From Seminavis robusta (taxonomy: Eukaryota > Bacillariophyta > Bacillariophyceae > Naviculales > Naviculaceae), in assembly GCA_903772945.1 (NCBI GenBank), contig CAICTM010000116.1:50772-114771 (forward strand): a stretch of DNA of 64,000 nucleotides, written 5' to 3'. The translations under genes and the position numbers were made by a program. Each line of letters starts with the position of its first letter. Within the stretch, counting starts at the first letter, position 1. The notes under the pieces were generated by a model. It saw nothing but the letters and a program-made list of their open reading frames with translations. It was not told the origin of the DNA and did no database searches. Of this stretch, positions 43,271 to 54,989 are shown one piece after another.

Positions 43271-45072
43271 ATGGCAGACCAAAAGGAAATGAAGAAGCGC
43301 CTGAAGGTGCTCATGCAAAAGCCAGAAAACCAAGTGTGCTCCGATTGCCCGGAGCGTCAGCCACGTTGGGCATCTCTGATTGTGGCTCCACCAGGGTCTC
43401 CTCCTGGGACCTTGGCGACGGGTGCATTTTGCTGTTTGGAATGCTCTGGGTCGCACCGTCGATTGGGTGTGCACATTAGTTTTGTTCGGTCGATCAATTT
43501 GGATTCCTGTAAGTACCGGTACCGCACGCACAGCTGTAGTGGAGTGACCAAATGACGATGATGCCCGCTTTTCTAAAACATTCGTTTGACCAACCTTGCT
43601 TTTTCTTTCCAACTTTAAATAAATAAATAAATGCAGGGAAGGAGAAGGAAGTTTTGGCCATGGAAAATGGAGGAAATAAAAAGGTCAATGCCATTTGGGA
43701 AGCAAATCTTGCGAGATTCGGAGCCCAAAAGCCTCCTTCCGGTGCCGACTTGACCACTCGAGAGCGCTACATCAGGGACAAGTACGAACGTCGCAAATTC
43801 TTTGACCCGACTGCGCTCGTCAATTACCAAAACAACGAACCATCCTTTGATGATCTCGTGCCCAAAGGTGGAGCGGACTTTGCCAATTTCGGACCTCCTC
43901 CCGACACACAAGTCTCTGATGCGGCCAAACTCAGAGCGGAAAAAAAGAAAAAGAAAGCACCCACCAGGAACAAGTCGTTCGAAGCTCCGTCGCGATCCAA
44001 GTCAGGTGAAGGGAAAAAACGAAACAAAAAAGAGCCGGAACCTGCCGTGGCGGATCTATTGGACTTTGGGGCAGTCGAACCAGCTGTCGCACCACCCACG
44101 AACAGCAGCAGCAACGGAGGAGCTCCCTTTGGAGACTTTTTCGGCCAGACGGAAGCTCAAGCTGGACCGCCTGCACAGATGGCCGATACACGCCAGGGGG
44201 GACAGGATCGGGCGGGTGGTGGACGGAGAAGAGGTTCTCGAAGCCGCAGCAAATCCAGAGCGGATATGCGGACAAAGTCCAAAACACCAGATCGTGAAAA
44301 GACTCGAAAGACCCAACAGCAAGACATTCTCAACATGTACAATGCGCCAATGGGTGCACCTGCTGTGCCTGGTGTTGGAGGCGCTGCAGCTGGAATCAAC
44401 AATATGACGCCCAACAACAACCAAGCTAACATGATGGCCATGATGCAGCAAATGCAAAACATGAACATGAATCCCCAACAGCAGCAGCAGCAACCCGCAG
44501 CTTTTGGAATGCCTTCCATGGTGCCGTCGTCGTCGGCGGCCGCTCAAGACAACAACGCTGGTGGAAAACACAATTCTAGGCTACAAATGCACCAAAATTT
44601 AATGATGCAGCAAATGCAGTCACAAATGCAACAGCAACAACGAAACCTTCAACAAATGCAGCGCATGATGCAGCAAAACCCTCAAATGATGCAGCAAATG
44701 CAGCAACTACAGGCACAGATGCAACAGCAACAACAAGGTGGGATGAACCCTCAAATGATGCAGGCCATGATGAACAAGAACGCAATGCCAGCTGCGGGAG
44801 GTCCCGGAGCAATGCCGCAAATGATGGGAGGCACCATGAATCCGAACATGATGATGATGGGAATGAACTCCACACCAAACGTCATGATGGGAATGAACCC
44901 AAACATGATGATGGCGCAACAGCCCCAAGCTCCGCAAATGAATGCCTCCATGAACTTTGGAGGAATGCCAATGATGGGTGCTGCTCCAAACGGAAGAGCT
45001 TCTGCAACTGCAAACAGGTCGCCAGAAAAGGAAGATCCTTTTGCACAGTTTGGTGCCAATGCTTTTCGATGA
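43271..45072 (+). CDS. ArfGAP-domain protein with Met/Gln-rich C-terminus
   Basis: Two exons, 43271-43508 and 43637-45072, with a 128-bp intron; 557 residues. The ArfGAP zinc finger is CSDC followed by [12 protein letters not shown], including the arginine finger position, then [12 protein letters not shown] and, across the intron, [14 protein letters not shown] and [13 protein letters not shown]. Known role: stimulates GTP hydrolysis on Arf GTPases in vesicle coat recycling. The finger is unusual: the two Cys pairs are separated by 28 residues instead of 16, with a Pro/Gly-rich insertion ([12 protein letters not shown]). A middle part has Lys/Arg-rich and DLLDFG / FGDFFG motifs that could contact clathrin adaptors. 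The last 220 residues are Met/Gln/Asn low complexity. Confidence 0.92.
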
Positions 45073-46321
45073 ACCAACAAACGTGACCAGCCAGCCATAA
45101 GACAATGCTGTAGCTAGTAGGACAGAGCGTTTAGCCAATGAACGATGATTCCGATGATAGATTCGATTCGATTCGGTTCCCTCAGGCGGGTGAATGGACG
45201 AGCGAGTCGGTACAGTGTCAGGAGACAGATTGGCTTGGTTTCGTTTCGTTTCGTTTGGTTGACGTTGTCTTCATATGGTTAATAAAGGAGTGCGGAAGGT
45301 AAGCGGGATCCAGCTGAGACTATGACAGAGAATAAAACTTAATAGATCCCATTCGGGAAGCTGTAAGTGCGGTACCGTTACGGAGTGTTTCTGTCGTTGT
45401 TGCTGCAAGCCGCTACCGCAATTACGAAGGCTGATGGAGTGATCAATGAAGTGACCATAAAGAACAGATGAAGTAGATTTCCTTTTCCTAACCCTCTCTT
45501 ATACAGTACCGGTACAGTATTCGATGCTGTGAAGCGGCACATCATCGCGGCAACATAATGCTGACTTCCACTACATCATGGGCTGACAAATTACCGCATC
45601 GGCACCGGTACCGGCCGTGACCAGCATTACACAAGTTGCAAGACATCCAGCCAGCCAGAGAAAGTGGCTGACCGCTGATTGTGCCCTGGGCCCAAAAGGA
45701 AAGCCATCCCACATTCATCAGTTAGTCAAAAAACTTCGTTTTGCTCCAGTTTTGTCTCCCTGATCCCAGCAATGAATCGAATCTCTAGCTAGCTAGCTAT
45801 TCCTTCGCCTTTTCTTTCTCGAGCCCTGACCCTTCCAAAAGTTTACTCCCATGATGTAGGGGTACGATGTACAGTCGTACTGTACTAGCTACAGTCGTAG
45901 GCTAGCTACGAGTACTGTACTAGTATGCACGGTATGCATATGTGGGACCGGAGTGACTGAGGACTCGACTCGACTCGTCTTTGAAGCTTCCAGGTGGAAC
46001 TTTTTATTAAAAGAATGTCGCACAGTGCTCCAACCAGGAATGCAAAAAAAAGAACGTTAGCACGATGACACAGCAAACAACAGCACACACCACCAGCTTC
46101 AAAGAAAAAAGAGGCCAAGACCAATCCCAAGCCAAACTGTTGGAATCGAATCGCATCGAATCAAATCAACAAGGAGGAGTGTTGTTGGGTACCGTACTAT
46201 TTAAAATACTAGCTAGTAGTGTAATCCGACGACAGAGAAGCTTTCAACGTGAAGAAAGGAACTTGAGTCGTTCAGAGAGTGACAGTCATTCCGTAGGACT
46301 CGACTCGACTTATTTTCCATC
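45073..46321. other. Intergenic region
   Basis: About 1.25 kb without a recognised gene. It holds TCGTTTCGTTTCG-type repeats near 45240-45258, ACCGGTACCGG at 45604-45614, CTAGCTAGCTAGCT near 45785, and ACTCGACTCGACT strings near 45963 and 46300. Confidence 0.5.
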
Positions 46322-46366
46322 ATGCCGCATGCAGGACAGCTTCGATACCATGTAAGTTCCTAATGT

Positions 46367-46408
<42 letters not shown>

Positions 46409-48917
46409 GTTTCTCGAGAATGAATTCAATCTGTTCTAACATTCTTCGACCTTGATGTATGTATGTATGTATGTATGTATGTATGTATGTACGGTAGGAT
46501 TTTTCCAAGTTGCGGGAATTGTACGGCAATCGATTGAGCCACAACAGGAATACTCCTTCTAGTAATGTCCATTGGTTTCCTCGGGTGTCGGTTTCCGTGA
46601 GACCCTTTCACTCGGCTCTGCAAACCAGTACTGGTATCAGTACCAAGAGCAGTAGCTTGTACCATGCCAAGAGCAGCAGTTCAAGTTCCAGTCGATCCTT
46701 CTTTAGTGGCACGCCCAAATTTTTGGTGGATCTCAAGCTCAAGAACTTGGAGACTGCGGCGAATGCTGCGCCCAACGACGCCACTGCGCAATACGCCTTC
46801 TTGCACGAACTGGCCAAGCACTACCCCAGCGTTGTCGTCGAGAGAATGACAAATCCAAGCTTTTCCAATTTTGCCGTCAATACACCATCTGTCATTCTTT
46901 TGCTGCAGGCTGCGCAACACACAGAGTCTTTTCGACAAATCGATGTACGTGCTCTCATTCATCGACTACTCAAGACTCAAGATGCAAACAATTCCATGCC
47001 ACCACAGCAAAGAGAGGCTCTTCAGCAACTTCTTCAACACCAGATACAAGTCAAACCCAGTAAACCAGAACAAGTACACCAGCTTCACGCCATTCTTAGC
47101 CCGGGAATTATGAGTGCTCCTGCCGGAGCTGGCGGCCAACCATGGCATTCAGCAGGCGGAGGAGTCCTGAGAGGAACCGATCCAAAGTATCCCCTTCATG
47201 TGGAAATGCATCAATCCACATCGGTCAAGGCGGCATTGTTGGGATTGCTTGGACGCGTTGTTGTCACACTCGTCGTCGTATCGGCATTGGGGGCCATGCT
47301 AGACGAAAAAGGACTCGGAAAAGCGGTAGGAATGAACCAAAACAGCAAACATATACAAGAAGCTGAGCAACCCGTACAAGTCAGATTCGCAAACGTAAAG
47401 GGAGTCACCGAAGCCAAGCAGGAATTGGAAGAAATTGTGCACTACCTCAGAGATCCTTCCAAGTTCACGCGCCTCGGCGGAAAGCTTCCTCGGGGATTGC
47501 TCCTCACTGGACCGCCTGGTACGCTACAAAACCTAACGCGGATCGACTTTTTCACGTACAGTAACGATTACACTTACATGTACTTACCTCTGACAATTCT
47601 CTTTTTGCAGGCACTGGAAAGACGCTATTGGCCAAAGCCATTGCCGGTGAAGCCAATGTGCCCTTCTTCTTCAGCAGCGGCTCGCAATTCGAAGAAGTTT
47701 ACGTTGGATTGGGCGCAAAGCGTGTCCGGGAACTTTTCGAAGCGGCCAAAAAGAAAAGTCCGGCCATTATATTCATTGATGAAATCGATGCCATTGGAGG
47801 AACACGACGGCTCAAGGATCAGTCCGCGCTCAAAATGACACTCAATGAGCTACTCGTGCAGCTTGATGGTTTCGATGAAAACAACGGAATTATCGTCATT
47901 GGAGCCACAAACTTTGTGGAGAGTTTGGATGCCGCTCTATTGCGACCAGGACGATTCGACAAACACGTTACTGTGCCATTGCCAGATGTAGGCGGACGCA
48001 AGGAAATTCTGGAACTATACGCAAGCAAAACCAAACTGGACAAGGACGTTGATCTCAACATTCTTGCACGAGGTACCACTGGCTTTAGTGGGGCCGATCT
48101 GTTCAATCTCATGAATCAAGCTGCACTCAAAGCAAGTGTCGATGGACTGAACGCAATCAACATGCACGTGCTAGAATTTGCAAAAGACAAAATCCTCATG
48201 GGAGCCGAACGGAAAACTGCCGTCATCACCAAAGAAACGGCGAGATGTACAGCCTACCACGAAGCAGGTCATGCACTCGTGGCAACACTCACTGAAGGGG
48301 CCCTCCCCATTCACAAAGCGACTATCATGCCAAGAGGAAATTCATTAGGAATGGTCACGCAGTTGCCTGAAGGCGACCAAACATCACAATCACTCAAGCA
48401 GATGCTCGCCACAATGGATGTGATGATGGGAGGACGAGTCGCAGAAGAAGTCATCTTTGGAGCTGACAATGTCACCTCCGGTGCAAGCAGTGATATAATG
48501 CAAGCAACACGTATTGCCAGAGCCATGGTGACCAAGTTCGGCTTTAGTGAACAGGTTGGAATTGTCTACCATGGCGGTGCCACCGGTGAAGAGCACGCAT
48601 CCGATGAAACACGGGCTAATATCGATGCGGAAGTTAAAAAGTTGACGGACGCTGCGTATCAACGCGCAACGGCATTGCTGACAAAGTATTCCAAACAGCA
48701 CCAGCTGTTGGCTCAGACGTTGCTGGAATATGAAACTTTGACTGGTGAAGAAGTACGGGATCTGATCAAGAAAGGAAAGAAACCGGGGAGGCCAGTCATC
48801 AATAAAGCTGGAGGAAGCAGAGGTGATACCAGTGTCTTGGGCAAAGATAATCAAAGTGAGGACGGGAAGAATGAAAAGGGTTCTCGATTGCCTGGCTTTG
48901 GTCAAGACAGACATTGA
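46322..48917 (+). CDS. YME1: YME1-like mitochondrial i-AAA protease (FtsH family)
   Basis: Three exons: 46322-46351, 46498-47518 and 47611-48917; 785 residues. The N-terminus is Arg/Ser/His-rich and suits a mitochondrial presequence. A single transmembrane helix lies at about 254-277, as expected for i-AAA rather than two-helix m-AAA enzymes. AAA motifs are Walker A GPPGTGKT (348-355, split by the second intron), Walker [13 protein letters not shown], and second region of homology [19 protein letters not shown]. The zinc-protease motif HEAGH is at 567-571. Known role: hexameric ATP-dependent quality control of inner-membrane and intermembrane-space proteins. The first coding exon is ten codons and its intron contains two microsatellites, one directly before the acceptor site. 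Confidence 0.94.
46371..46408 (+). repeat. TGCTGT hexanucleotide microsatellite in YME1 intron 1
   Basis: About six copies of TGCTGT in tandem, within the first intron of the YME1-like gene. Confidence 0.9.
46455..46490 (+). repeat. ATGT tetranucleotide microsatellite in YME1 intron 1
   Basis: Nine perfect copies of ATGT, ending only seven bases before the intron's AG acceptor (46496-46497). The usual pyrimidine tract is therefore replaced by the repeat. Confidence 0.95.
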
Positions 48918-51023
48918 TCTCGAGCAAGTCCCTCTTGATAACTACCGGTACTATAGCTCCAATGGCTAAAATACAAGAGTTTTTGTTCTGATTGCGAATA
49001 GCCAGCAGACTTGAGCGCCCTCTCCAACAAATTGGAAGGCAATCCGGCTGTTACCGCAGTCGATGTGCCAAATACTGTTGCAGGTGCACAAATTGTTTGA
49101 CAACCTAGAGGGGGGGGCGGCAACCAACTCGACTCTGACTCGGTCCCTCTGTTCCCTCATGGCCCAGCCATGCCGAGTAAAAGGCCACTCTAGCTAGCGA
49201 CCTTTATCGGTCTTCATACCACTTTACATCCACAGTCCAATGGCGCTGCACTTCCCATGGGCACTCCCACACATTCCAGGCAAGGCCAGCCGATAAACAC
49301 TGCTTTTGAATCATTCCACAAGATAACCCACACGCCACAAAGACTTCCATATCAGCGGCAATGGCCCCGCCACCTTCACTGCGGCCTTCTCTGAACCAAA
49401 TGAGTTTATCCCTGGTGGTCGATCTTTGCACATTCGTTTGAGAGTGACAAACGTCCAGCCAAGTTCTTTCCTTGCTCTGTTTTAGAATATCCCGATTGTG
49501 TGTGTCAAGGTAAATCGTGTCAAGCCTTGGTTTGCTCCCTCAGGTTGCTTGAAGCGACTGCAGCAGCAAGAAGACCCCGGATTCTCTCAGCACACGCCAT
49601 GAACCTGGCAAGGGTTCTGGTGAGAGTAGCATTGTGGGCAAAGTGGGATTGCCAGGTCTTGTGCATTGGTTTTTTTGTTGGCGAACACGAAATCCAATAA
49701 ACACTGGAGTATGAAGCATGAGTATTCATGAATCGGAATCGAATCCATCAGGAAGTCTGTTTGGCAATGCTGTTTAGCAGAAAGGTATTCTAAAGGGCGC
49801 CACAAAGCCTGAGCCATTTGTGCCCACACCCAGTACCTGGTACAGTCCATATTTACCATCAGCCCATCATAAAGTCGAGCCACCCTAGTTCAGGCTGTTC
49901 TGTTAGGAGGGTGCCTAGTCTGGTTCTGCAGGGCCCCTTAGACCAGCTCACCCCAGTGAGCTGGAACCTTCACTATTCAATCATTCTTCGAGCAGCCTAC
50001 TAGAGCCTAGCTAGACAGTACTATCTGCTACCTCCCACTTCTGCTTGGTCTCAACATGATATGTATCAAACGCGGAGGGAAAAGGAGCAACAAGCCAAGC
50101 CTTTAGGATGGGTATCAATCTTTTCATATACAGAATAGGGATAGTTCACATGACCAAATCTTTGTTCCGTAGGACATCTTTGTTCATGGGTTTCATCATT
50201 TTGAATACATCGGCAAAGTGTCTTGCGAATGAGTCCGATGTTTGGTTGTTGTCCAGGAGGTCTACCGGTATGAGAGTATCGCATACTCAAGAGCATCGCA
50301 TTCTCTAGCTAGCTGGTAATTCATAAACTGGAATCATGTCCTTTCGTCTCAAGCCTGACAGACGACAGCACAGTGGTACTCTAGCTAGCTCTACTAGTAG
50401 ACTGCACCCTTTGGCCAGCTACAATGCTACAATACTAGCTACTAGCCCTAGCAAGCTAGATACATAAGAGTACTCTAGCCAGCTACTGGCTAGCTAGTAG
50501 AGCAGTACGGTACTGTACTGTACAGCAGGCAGCAGGGTGTGGCTGTACCGGTAGCAAAAGCAGTCAGCCGACCTTTCGCGCCAATCTGAGTGCAAGTCGA
50601 ATCGTTTAAAGCTACAGTTGGCTTGATACTCATTCAGCTTTAAACTGTCAAGTGGCAACGGGAGCGAAAGCCCGTTTAGTACCGTGTTTTATTTCTTTTG
50701 CTACAATTGTAAAGTAATCAATAAGTCTTTGATTTCTATTCAATTTGTTTAGATACCAAAGCTACGGTAAATTTGAATTGGCCCTCCCTCCAGTCCCAAC
50801 TGACGCCTTTGAGTAGACGAAATAATTTTGTGAGTGGCGTTGGATGGTAGTTTGGTTTGCGGCCAGAGAGGAGAGGACGCTATTGACAAGCAAAGGAAGG
50901 TTCTACTAATACAGTACTAGTATTTCAATAACAACAGGAAGAAGGTTCTGCGGCTCTATTGTTAGCGTGGACGAAAGTGATTAATTCAATTCGGCATCCA
51001 TCCAACCATCCAACAGCGGCACA
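48918..51023. other. Intergenic region with possible decayed coding fragments
   Basis: About 2.1 kb. The right half is rich in CTAGCTAG strings (50305-50500). On the minus strand between about 49883 and 49204, several short open frames in different phases have an uneven, protein-like composition (Cys/Trp-rich, for example DMEVFVACGLSCGMIQKQC). They could be remains of a degraded gene or mobile element, but no family is recognised and no intact frame exceeds 100 residues. Confidence 0.4.
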
Positions 51024-52640
51024 ATGGAGGTTTCTCAGTGGTTACGAGGTGGTACTAGTAGTACTAGTACTAGTATTTCTTTGGAAAGTACATCAGCAGC
51101 AGCAGCAGCAGTCGGCAGTACCATTATTTATAGCAGTAGTGAAGCCGTCATGAAGGGCAATCGTCGACTTGGAGTGGAAGAAGAGCCAATGATGCGACGG
51201 ATCATGGAGAATGACAACAACAAGAACAACCAGCGCAATGATGACAAAGACGACAAGAAGGAAGAAGATCCAAATGAGAATCCTGCCGCGACGGTCCAAG
51301 TGGAGAATGCTGTTGAGGAAGAAGTAGAGCCAGAAGCCACTATGAATTCAAACGAGCCAACTGAGGAGCCACTTGCAGAGACACAGAAACCAGAAGATCC
51401 AACTGAGCAACAACCTGACGATGCCACAGCCACAGCCACAACCACCATCACTTCGCCACAAGGAGAAACTCGAATTGACCTGGTGCGGTTGGTCCCTTTT
51501 GACGTTAAACTATCTTTGGCATCCTACGATGAACGATTCTTCAACAGCTTTGCACTCACTGATGTCGTGACGGAATGGATGGACGAGTCTCTCACGGCAC
51601 AGATTCAACGAATGGAACTGGGACTTTCACCGGAGTTTGATTCTGTCATTTTGGAGGAACGCAGCGTTCAACAACTACAACCAGCGGCGGCTTCCACCGC
51701 AACCACAAGGACCATTCATGACGGGGACAACCGACGACAACGGCTCCTCGAACAGACCACAGACGGAGCCACTACTATTGCTTCTTATGAGGGAGTCACT
51801 CTCTGGAAACATACAGGCCCGGATCAAGAAATCATGACGCCGACTCTCCTCGAAGATATTCAACGACAGGTACTCCTACAGGACGACCGCCTGCTACAGT
51901 TGCTGCAAGAAAGTCCTGCACAAGGATTGGGACAAACCGTCATGGATGTTAGAGCATACATCAACCCAAATCCAAACTCAAACACGCAAACTCAAACGCC
52001 AACCACACAATCCAACAATGTTGCTCCTCAAAAGTCAACATCCAATGCTAACTTGGAACTCATTATTGTCGTTGCCATTGTTGTGGCATGCATGGCGTTT
52101 GCGTTCTTGGTATTCTCACTCTTTTGGGCATGGCGCTTTGATCAGCAGCGACGGGATCAAGTGTATCGGGTCAACACTTCTGCTGCCTCGTCGGGAGCCG
52201 AAAAACGAAAAGTCAAGTCACCCACTGGCTCTGGAGGAGGCACAGATGACTCGGAATACGAAGACAATGATGAACGATCGTCACCTGCCAACATGAATGT
52301 CGTTGTCACACCTCGCAATGAAGATGATGACACTGCCTTGGAATATCCTGCCAGTGTCGCAAACCCAACCACTGGCATCTATCCAGAATCAGTCGTTTCC
52401 GAAGACATTTCCACTTCACTATCCGCGTACTATCGATCTGGAATGGGATCAAGACCTCTATACACGTCGTCCCGAGGAATGGGAAACGGAGAATTCAACG
52501 ATCAAGCCAGTTTCAGCTCGATGGAGTCATACGGATACTCCTTGGATGGATATGCTCCCAGTCTGGGAGGCAACACTTACAGCAACAATACTGCCGCACA
52601 ACCCGCTGTTACTCCAACCGAAGAAGACAAGAAGGCTTGA
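51024..52640 (+). CDS. Single-pass membrane protein, acidic N-terminal region, function unknown
   Basis: Single exon, 538 residues from ATG at 51024. After a Ser/Thr/Ala-rich start, residues about 60-150 are Glu/Pro/Thr-rich and disordered. A folded-looking region follows at about 150-320 (VRLVPFDVKLSLASYDERFF, TDVVTEWMDESLTAQIQRM, ASYEGVTLWKH). One strong transmembrane helix lies at about 350-375 (LIIVVAIVVACMAFAFLVFS). The remaining 165 residues are Ser/Tyr/Gly-rich with acidic patches, probably cytosolic. No clear signal peptide, so the helix may act as the membrane anchor; orientation is uncertain. No catalytic motif. I do not recognise the family. Confidence 0.75.
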   Translation: MEVSQWLRGGTSSTSTSISLESTSAAAAAVGSTIIYSSSEAVMKGNRRLGVEEEPMMRRIMENDNNKNNQRNDDKDDKKEEDPNENPAATVQVENAVEEEVEPEATMNSNEPTEEPLAETQKPEDPTEQQPDDATATATTTITSPQGETRIDLVRLVPFDVKLSLASYDERFFNSFALTDVVTEWMDESLTAQIQRMELGLSPEFDSVILEERSVQQLQPAAASTATTRTIHDGDNRRQRLLEQTTDGATTIASYEGVTLWKHTGPDQEIMTPTLLEDIQRQVLLQDDRLLQLLQESPAQGLGQTVMDVRAYINPNPNSNTQTQTPTTQSNNVAPQKSTSNANLELIIVVAIVVACMAFAFLVFSLFWAWRFDQQRRDQVYRVNTSAASSGAEKRKVKSPTGSGGGTDDSEYEDNDERSSPANMNVVVTPRNEDDDTALEYPASVANPTTGIYPESVVSEDISTSLSAYYRSGMGSRPLYTSSRGMGNGEFNDQASFSSMESYGYSLDGYAPSLGGNTYSNNTAAQPAVTPTEEDKKA

Positions 52641-54138
52641 CACCACTGCGCCGCTCGTATCACATCACGACAGACACCACCGAGCGGAGATTATTTGCTC
52701 AACTACACAATTGAGTCAAGTGAAATGCAAGACGCTAACGAACGCTATCGCACCGTATGACGATTCGACGCTGGCTCTGTTTTGATTCATAACACACAAT
52801 ATCGTCCCTCCTACTCCTTACTTACTCGCCTTCCTATGTATGATATCTTTATTTTAGATAAAAAAGTCAAAAATTGCGACACATTGTTCCTTCCTCCTAC
52901 CATCGTAGCTATTAATAGCTATTGACTAGCTAGCTAGTAATGGTAGCCACCATTACGCACGATATTTCACCCATGCGTGCCGGTTTGACCCTACTAGTAC
53001 GGTACGGAACAGCGGCAGTCAAGCGAAGCGAATCGAATGGAATCAAATCCCACTGCCAGTGGAGCAGAGCATTCTCTACAATGTAAGTACTTGTAGCCTC
53101 CTACATGTACAGTACAATGTAATGCCGAAAGATAAACCAAATTTTGATTTTAAAAGCGTTTTACAATCATACAAGAGAGATATCAGGAACATTTTTCAAT
53201 TGGTCTAAATGAACGCTCCGTGGCCACGCAGGTCAGTGTTTGAACCGTATTTGCGAGCAGCCAGTGGGAATCATTATCATACCTTATCATTCTTCAATCC
53301 CAATTCTCAATACATGTAGCTACGTACGTGTACTGGGTAGTTCTACCGTTCTTCTTGGTCTTGCTTGCCTTGGCCATCTTTTTGCATTCATTGCCAGCCA
53401 AGGTTGATTGTTGCCGACACACGAATCTTCTTCCACAATGATACCTGTCCTTTCCCTGTTGACAGAGGCAATACAGTACGGAGTAGTCGTACCGTACGAG
53501 CGAGTTGGTGGCTTGCAGTACGGTATCTCGCCCCACCACAGTGCACAGTGCGCCAAGGTTGATTGTTGCGTATCGTATACCGACCCGCCATGAATCTTCT
53601 TCCACAAAGAATACCCGCGACTTCTCCTATTGAATACTTACTTGTAGACTTTTTAAAATAAACAGAAAATAAAGAGGTTGTTAGTGACAGGAAGGGCTCT
53701 ACTAGCTAGCAGTCAATTCCAAGCAGTGGTGGCCATCTTATCTTCCAGCGTCGTTCTCTCCAAAATGAAGGGAAAAAACCAATTCGAAGCCTTGCACTCT
53801 TGAACAGGGTCACCTGCAGCAATAATAGACCCATGGTGTGATTTTACGTACATGTAAATTTCCTCCTGCTGCCGAGGACGACCAAGACATCTTCGCATAT
53901 CCAACTATGAACATAGCAGCATCTTCCCCTGTTGTAGAGAGGTAGATAAGATCAAATAGAGAGGATATCATTAGCGGCAAAGCCTCGAATCAATACCTTG
54001 TCGGCGGCGTCGGCCGTCGGCAACACGAAATGGTACTACTAGCTAGTAGTACTTGCCTCTTGTTATCTCGTGGTGCATGATCGATCTTTAAAAAAAAGAG
54101 GAGGAATTCGAAACACAAGAAGATGGTCTTGGAGACCT
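52641..54138. other. Intergenic region
   Basis: About 1.5 kb with no recognised gene. It contains a pair of direct repeats (listed separately) and CTAGCTAG strings near 52927 and 54039. Open frames on both strands at 53290-53610 come from the repeated DNA and are not protein-like. Confidence 0.5.
53397..53607. repeat. Diverged direct repeat, two copies
   Basis: GCCAAGGTTGATTGTTGC occurs at 53397-53414 and 53552-53569; downstream of each, GAATCTTCTTCCACAA occurs at 53423-53438 and 53592-53607. Spacing between the two blocks differs by 14 bp in the two copies, so the duplication has diverged by an indel. The segment between copies has GTACGGTAC-type palindromes. Confidence 0.8.
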
Positions 54139-54142
54139 TCTA

Positions 54143-54521
54143 TATACCGGGCAGACCCCGGTGATCTCTGACCCCGTTTATTGTGGTGGTGGTTGGTTGG
54201 TTTTGGTTGGTTGGTTATCCTTAGGGTTAGAGTTTAACTAAAACCGAAGCCCCCTCTTGGGCCCCCACATTTCTTACACATTCTCTTTTATAGCAACGGA
54301 TCCTGAATATTTTCCTCACATTTTCACACCTCTAAACTCCCGTAAGCTACCAAGCCACTTTCTCAGATAGAAAAATTCAATATCTCACGTTGCACACCTC
54401 TAAGCTCCCGTAAGCTACCACGCCACTTTCTCAGATGGAAAAATCTAATGACCCTACCTTCAGGCAAACTTCAACAATATTACTATGCCGGCCCATATTT
54501 TAAGTCAGCTCGCCCGGTATA
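54143..54521. mobile_element. Possible MITE-like element with short inverted ends
   Basis: TATACCGGGC at 54143-54152 is the exact reverse complement of GCCCGGTATA at 54512-54521, and both are flanked by TCTA (54139-54142 and 54522-54525), which fits a 4-bp target duplication. The 379-bp interior is non-coding and has a GGTTGGTT run and an internal direct repeat. The ends are short, so chance cannot be excluded. Confidence 0.4.
54325..54450. repeat. Tandem duplication, 68-bp period
   Basis: Two near-identical units begin with CACACCTCTAA at 54325 and 54393 and share CTCCCGTAAGCTACC and GCCACTTTCTCAGAT. A few substitutions separate them. The pair lies inside the possible MITE-like element at 54143-54521. 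Confidence 0.9.
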
Positions 54522-54525
54522 TCTA

Positions 54526-54989
54526 TTACACCTTCGGTGTCCTTTTTCCACTTTAGTCAATTCTCTATGGACCGTTCTTCATGCGTGATGAGAACAGCAT
54601 CCGCTCCGTCATCTCAAATCTCAAAGGACCAAAAGCTCAGCCAGGATATTTGCGGGACTAAAAGCGATTTTAGAATTAATCATAAATCACTAGAAGACTT
54701 AACGTACTATCAGTATCGCACACTCAATTTTGGTAATTTGGGTGTTCTCTAGCAACTCTTGAGCTGGTCTGGTCGTTGAATCAACTGACGTAAGCGACTG
54801 ACCCCAAGCTCGAAGCAAGGTTCGAGTAATACGACGGTAGAGTACAACCGTACAGTAGTTTGTTACCTTGGAAAAGAGGGTAACAAAGTCTTGAAAACTG
54901 GAAATTCACGAGAGGGGGTGGTAGATTGGAATGGTAACTCTCGGACAAATGCCACACGAGAGGAATTGATCATTGAGATAGTAATAACA
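54526..54989. other. Upstream region of the LRR gene
   Basis: About 460 bp with no gene seen. The reading frame of the LRR gene is open for 33 codons upstream of its first ATG, without an alternative ATG. Confidence 0.5.

Noticed and set aside
44056-44571. His/Ser-rich antisense frame in the ArfGAP gene
   Set aside because: Complement of Met/Gln/Asn codon runs; no independent motif.
46320-46544. Minus-strand frame with YIHTYIHT repeats
   Set aside because: Translation of the ATGT microsatellite in YME1 intron 1.
53294-53607. Several overlapping frames on both strands
   Set aside because: They arise from the duplicated, palindrome-rich DNA segment and have no protein-like features.
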